DNA from: Candidatus Nitrohelix vancouverensis | GTDB lineage: Bacteria; Nitrospinota; Nitrospinia; Nitrospinales; VA-1 | Direction: 5' to 3' | DNA length: 64,000 bases | Assembly: GCA_015698305.1 (NCBI GenBank) | Contig: CP048620.1 | Span: 2,120,001-2,184,000 of the forward strand | In this document: positions 60,984 through 64,000 of the stretch, piece by piece | How positions within the stretch are numbered: the first letter of the stretch is position 1 | Layout of the letters: each line of letters begins with the position of its first letter | Made by a program: the position numbers and the translations under genes | Notes under the pieces: generated by a model | The model's input: only the letters and a program-made list of their open reading frames with translations | Database searches by the model: none | Told to the model about the DNA's origin: nothing

Positions 60984-62948
60984 TTAAAACATTAAAATTA
61001 AAAGGAGAACAAAACCCATGACCATGAAGAGCGCGTAATTACGGACAAAACCGGACTGGAACACCCGGGCGCGATTCCCGCACCATCCAATCACGTTGGC
61101 GACAGCGTTTACGATCGCGTCTATGCCTTTTTTATCGCCCTTCTCCCAGAGGAAGAACGAACCTTCCACGGTCGGTTTCACGAAAGTTGCATCGTACAAT
61201 TCATCGACTTCATATTTGTTTTTCACCAGCTCATAGCCCCATTGACCTTTGATGAAGCGGTCGGGCAGTTCAGGTCGTTTAACGTAGCAGATGTAGGCGC
61301 CTGCAATACCGCATACCGCAATCGCGAGGGAAACCAGCATCAGGAAAATTTCCAGCCATACGTTGTGTTCGGTTTCTACGAGCAGGTGCCCCCAGTGTCC
61401 GGCGTGTTTTCCCTGCAAGTGGAGCAGATGCTCTGAGTGTTCCAAAGCCGCCGCCATGTCAAAGTGCAGGACCGGTTCCAGCCAGTTGTGCAATATGTGC
61501 CAACCGTGGATCAACGGAATCCCCAGAATACCGCCAGCGGCGGCCAGACCTGCGAGAATGACCAATGGCATGGTCATGACTTTGGGAGATTCGTGCGGGT
61601 GAACCGAAGGATCCACTCGTGATTCGCCCCAGAAAGTCATGAAAACCAGTCGGAACATATAAAATGCGGTCAGCAAGGCGCCGGTCACGCCCATCCCCCA
61701 CAGGATGATGTTGCCTTCCATGAGAGAGTGGTAAAGGATTTCGTCCTTACTGAAAAAACCGGATAGCGGGAAGATGCCTGCAATCGCCAGCGTTGAAATC
61801 AGGAATGTGATGTAGGTGATGGGCATATGCTCTTTCAATCCGCCCATCTTGCGCATGTCCTGCTCGCCATGAATGCCATGGATCACGCTACCGGAGCCGA
61901 GAAAGAGACAGGCTTTGAAAAATGCGTGGGTTACGAGATGGAAGATTGCCGCCGTGTAAGCGCCAACGCCGCAAGCAAGAAACATGTAGCCAATCTGGCT
62001 GACGGTGGAATAAGCCAGAACCCTTTTAATATCGTATTGCGTCATACCGATCGTTGCGGCCATGAGCGCCGTGCCGCCGCCTGTGAAGGCGACTACAAGC
62101 ATGGTGATGGGCGCCAGTTCAAACAGCGCATTGCAACGAACCACCATGTAAACGCCCGCTGTGACCATTGTTGCGGCGTGTATGAGGGCGCTGACCGGAG
62201 TCGGGCCTTCCATTGCGTCCGGCAACCAGGTGTAAAGCGGGATTTGCGCCGATTTACCCGTGGCTCCAATGAACAACAACATGGTGATGATCGTGACCGC
62301 TTCGGAATCGTAGATCAGTTTCTCTGGCGCCTGGTGCATGACCGTGCTGAAATCGATCGTGCCGAAGATGTTGAAAATATACATGACGGCGAGCAGGAAC
62401 GCGAAGTCGCCAACGCGGTTGACGACGAAGGCCTTGACGCCGGCGTCGCACGCGGATTTCTTTTCGAAGTAATATCCAATCAGGAAGTAAGAACACACGC
62501 CCACGCCTTCCCAGCCGATAAACATGAGAAGGAAGTTGTTGCCCATGACCAACAGCAACATCGAGAACATGAACAGGTTCAGGTACGCGAAGTAGCGGTA
62601 ATAGCTGTATTCCTCATGCATGTAGCCGATGGAGTAGACATGGATGAGGAAACCAACGCCGGTCACGACCAGCATCATCACCATCGACAGGGGGTCGATC
62701 TGATAGCCAAAATCGACGTTGAAATCACCCGCAACCATCCAGGTGAAAACGACTTGCTCGAAAATTCTCTCTTCAGCGGGGCTGAACAGTAGGGAAACGA
62801 ACATCAGCAATACCGTAGCAAAGGAAAGCGCTACAGAACCGCAGGCCACCATGCCCACGGCGTTTTTACCGATTCGAAGACCAAAAAAACCATTGATTAT
62901 GGAACCGATCAAAGGAAAGATCGGCACCAGAAATGCCAAATGAAGCAT
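60984..62948 (-). CDS. nuoL: NADH-quinone oxidoreductase subunit L
   Basis: The distal proton-pumping subunit of complex I, 654 aa. It has MFIGWEGVGVCSYFLIGYYFEK (helix 5 Glu), VNRVGDFAFLLAVMYIFNIFGTIDF, FIGATGKSAQIPLYTWLPDAMEGPTPVSALIHAATMVTAGVY (helix 7 Lys), TQYDIKRVLAYSTVSQIGYMF, HAFFKACLFLGSG and GFFSKDEIL (helix 12 Lys). A long C-terminal region (about 500-620, including a histidine-rich loop) would hold the lateral helix, ending in a last membrane helix. It is 11 bp from nuoK and shares sequence blocks with dabB. Confidence 0.95.
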   Translation of the reverse strand: MLHLAFLVPIFPLIGSIINGFFGLRIGKNAVGMVACGSVALSFATVLLMFVSLLFSPAEERIFEQVVFTWMVAGDFNVDFGYQIDPLSMVMMLVVTGVGFLIHVYSIGYMHEEYSYYRYFAYLNLFMFSMLLLVMGNNFLLMFIGWEGVGVCSYFLIGYYFEKKSACDAGVKAFVVNRVGDFAFLLAVMYIFNIFGTIDFSTVMHQAPEKLIYDSEAVTIITMLLFIGATGKSAQIPLYTWLPDAMEGPTPVSALIHAATMVTAGVYMVVRCNALFELAPITMLVVAFTGGGTALMAATIGMTQYDIKRVLAYSTVSQIGYMFLACGVGAYTAAIFHLVTHAFFKACLFLGSGSVIHGIHGEQDMRKMGGLKEHMPITYITFLISTLAIAGIFPLSGFFSKDEILYHSLMEGNIILWGMGVTGALLTAFYMFRLVFMTFWGESRVDPSVHPHESPKVMTMPLVILAGLAAAGGILGIPLIHGWHILHNWLEPVLHFDMAAALEHSEHLLHLQGKHAGHWGHLLVETEHNVWLEIFLMLVSLAIAVCGIAGAYICYVKRPELPDRFIKGQWGYELVKNKYEVDELYDATFVKPTVEGSFFLWEKGDKKGIDAIVNAVANVIGWCGNRARVFQSGFVRNYALFMVMGFVLLLILMF

Positions 62949-62959
62949 TGCTTAGTTCC

Positions 62960-63280
62960 CTACCATTTCAAAATGTTAAATTCATCCAAATTGATTGTCG
63001 GCTTGTTGCGGAAAATAGAGATGATGATCGCCAGCCCAACGGAAACTTCCGCCGCGGCAACGCACATGACCATGAAACTGAAAACCTGCCCATCACTGAG
63101 GTTCAGATAATGATCGAACGCGATCAATGAGATGTTCACCGCATTCAGCATGATTTCGATGCACATGAACACAACGATTGCGTTTCTGCGCAGAAGAACG
63201 CCGAGAACGCCAATAACAAAAAGCGTAGCGCTCAGAATCAAATAATGCGTTAAAGGGACGCCCCCATCCAAAAAGTCCAT
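62960..63280 (-). CDS. nuoK: NADH-quinone oxidoreductase subunit K
   Basis: A 106-aa three-helix subunit of complex I. It has [48 protein letters not shown] with the conserved helix 2 Glu (CIEIMLNA), and [26 protein letters not shown] with the helix 3 Glu (AAEVSVGL). Both glutamates lie on the proton path. The first residues MDFLDGG are a short extension before the usual start. It is 3 bp after nuoJ and 11 bp before nuoL. Confidence 0.95.
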   Translation of the reverse strand: MDFLDGGVPLTHYLILSATLFVIGVLGVLLRRNAIVVFMCIEIMLNAVNISLIAFDHYLNLSDGQVFSFMVMCVAAAEVSVGLAIIISIFRNKPTINLDEFNILKW

Positions 63281-63283
63281 GTC

Positions 63284-63793
63284 TCAGTCAATTTTAGTTT
63301 TTGCAAGAACAACTGCGCCCACCATGGCCGCAAGCAATAGAATAGACGCAACTTCAAAAGGCAGAACAAAGTCGGTGAAAAGCGAGGTTCCCACGCGTAC
63401 CGTGGTTCCAAAGTCGTCAGTCAGCGTCGCCGGGTTATCCATCTTGGCCTCACCCACAACGCAAATGATTTTGTACAGAGCTCCCAGCGCAAGAAAACCG
63501 GTCAAAATAGAGAGGTATTTATTACCGTCGCGCATGCTCCAGTTTTCGGCGTCATCAGTCTTGAGATTCAGCAACATGATAACGAACATGAACAGAACCA
63601 TGATGGCTCCGGCGTAAATGATGACTTGCAGGATGGCGATGAAATGGGCCTGCTGAATCGCAAAAACCCCGGCCAGGCCCAGCATCATTGCGATCAGGCA
63701 AAGAGCCGAATTGATGGGGCTTGTATTGAACACAACGCCCAACGCCAGAAACACACAGAAACCCGCCAGGGGGTAAAAAGTCAATAATTCCAT
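63284..63793 (-). CDS. nuoJ: NADH-quinone oxidoreductase subunit J
   Basis: A 169-aa five-helix membrane subunit of complex I. It shows NTSPINSALCLIAMMLGLAGVFAIQQAHFIAILQVIIYAGAIMVLFMFVIMLLN, the diagnostic NuoJ segment with the helix 3 pi-bulge region (IYAGAIMVLF). The C-terminal helix (VASILLLAAMVGAVVLAKTKI) is also typical. It overlaps the nuoI stop by 13 bp and is followed by nuoK. Confidence 0.95.
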   Translation of the reverse strand: MELLTFYPLAGFCVFLALGVVFNTSPINSALCLIAMMLGLAGVFAIQQAHFIAILQVIIYAGAIMVLFMFVIMLLNLKTDDAENWSMRDGNKYLSILTGFLALGALYKIICVVGEAKMDNPATLTDDFGTTVRVGTSLFTDFVLPFEVASILLLAAMVGAVVLAKTKID

Positions 63794-64000
63794 TTTGCGT
63801 ACATTTTACGGGTGAATTCGACCCGGTCTTTGAGCTGGTCGATCGGCACCAGCAATTGTTCAAGGTTGTATTTCATTTTCGTGCGATCCAGCATCGAAAT
63901 TTCACAATCGTCGCTCATGAAAATGGCTTCTTCCGGGCAGGCTTCTTCGCAGTTGCCGCAGAAAATACAAACAGCATAATCAATAGTGAATTCTTTGGGC
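63781..64000 (-). CDS. nuoI: NADH-quinone oxidoreductase subunit I, C-terminal part
   Basis: The last 72 codons of a 2[4Fe-4S] ferredoxin-type subunit that passes electrons towards the quinone site of complex I. The visible part starts inside the protein (PKEFTIDYAVC) and holds the second cluster motif CIFCGNCEEACP, then the NuoI tail (MSDDCEISMLDRTKMKYNLEQLLVPIDQL). The stop (TGA at 63781-63783) overlaps nuoJ by 13 bp. The first cluster motif and the N-terminus lie beyond the right edge. Confidence 0.9.
   Translation of the reverse strand, partial: PKEFTIDYAVCIFCGNCEEACPEEAIFMSDDCEISMLDRTKMKYNLEQLLVPIDQLKDRVEFTRKMYAKWNY

Noticed and set aside
61827-62792. 321-codon plus-strand frame opposite nuoL
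   Set aside because: Antisense shadow of nuoL; His- and Asp-rich composition follows from the opposite strand's codons.
1-64000. CRISPR arrays, insertion sequences, integrases or prophage genes
   Set aside because: I found no repeat-spacer pattern, transposase-like protein or phage structural gene; the only tandem array is the 42-bp repeat after alaC.

Overview
The window reads as a chromosomal segment of a Gram-negative, respiring and probably CO2-fixing bacterium. It has outer-membrane biogenesis genes (tamA/tamB), complex I genes, Tat export, and a DAB-type inorganic-carbon uptake cluster. Base composition is moderate and uniform, and I see no phage, transposon, CRISPR array, rRNA or tRNA. 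A DabA/DabB cluster with a PII-like protein, together with exported SUMF1-domain proteins, a small exported c-type cytochrome and a UGP2-type UTP-glucose-1-phosphate uridylyltransferase, makes me lean towards a Nitrospinota-like nitrite oxidiser or a deltaproteobacterium-like relative. That placement is inference; no marker in the window settles it.

Layout. 1-9.3 kb: nnr, a DUF1835 protein and tsaE on the minus strand; a glutathione-peroxidase homologue flanked by two paralogous proteins of unknown function; then glgP divergent from the uridylyltransferase gene. 9.3-17.6 kb: a small secreted protein behind a structured leader, the tamA-tamB pair, and uppP. 17.8-22 kb: an AlaC-type aminotransferase whose 3' end is the first unit of a 42-bp triplicated repeat, then hom and thrC. 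22-27 kb: trxB, a soluble histidine kinase and clpB. 27-34.3 kb (minus): moaC-moaD-moaE followed by an AddB/AddA-like helicase-nuclease pair. 34.4-43.8 kb: two YdcF/DUF218-like membrane proteins, a glyoxalase-fold protein, an EamA transporter, a Rieske-glutamate synthase fusion, an M16 protease, an ABC1/UbiB kinase and a TPR protein.

44-51.3 kb (minus) is an inorganic-carbon uptake cluster: a winged-helix regulator, a small coupled reading frame, dabB, an extra NuoM-like membrane subunit, dabA and a PII-like protein. 51.5-56.7 kb is the most unusual stretch. An operon encodes three exported SUMF1-fold proteins, a helical periplasmic protein, a mono-haem cytochrome c and a lipoprotein. It is divergent from a MerR-type regulator with a cobalamin-binding domain that keeps the residues that make CarH a B12 photoreceptor. 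The intergenic region carries direct repeats in roughly 11-bp phase over the operon promoter, so the operon is a candidate light- or cobalamin-responsive system.

57-64 kb: tatA, a small unknown protein, and the 3' part of a complex I operon (nuoI partial, J, K, L, M, N) on the minus strand running off the right edge.

Functional links: glgP and the uridylyltransferase share glucose-1-phosphate; hom and thrC are steps of threonine synthesis; nnr and tsaE are a common bacterial neighbourhood; DabB, its companion subunit and NuoL/M/N belong to one family of ion-translocating membrane proteins. Product calls rest on motif recognition by eye, not on database searches.
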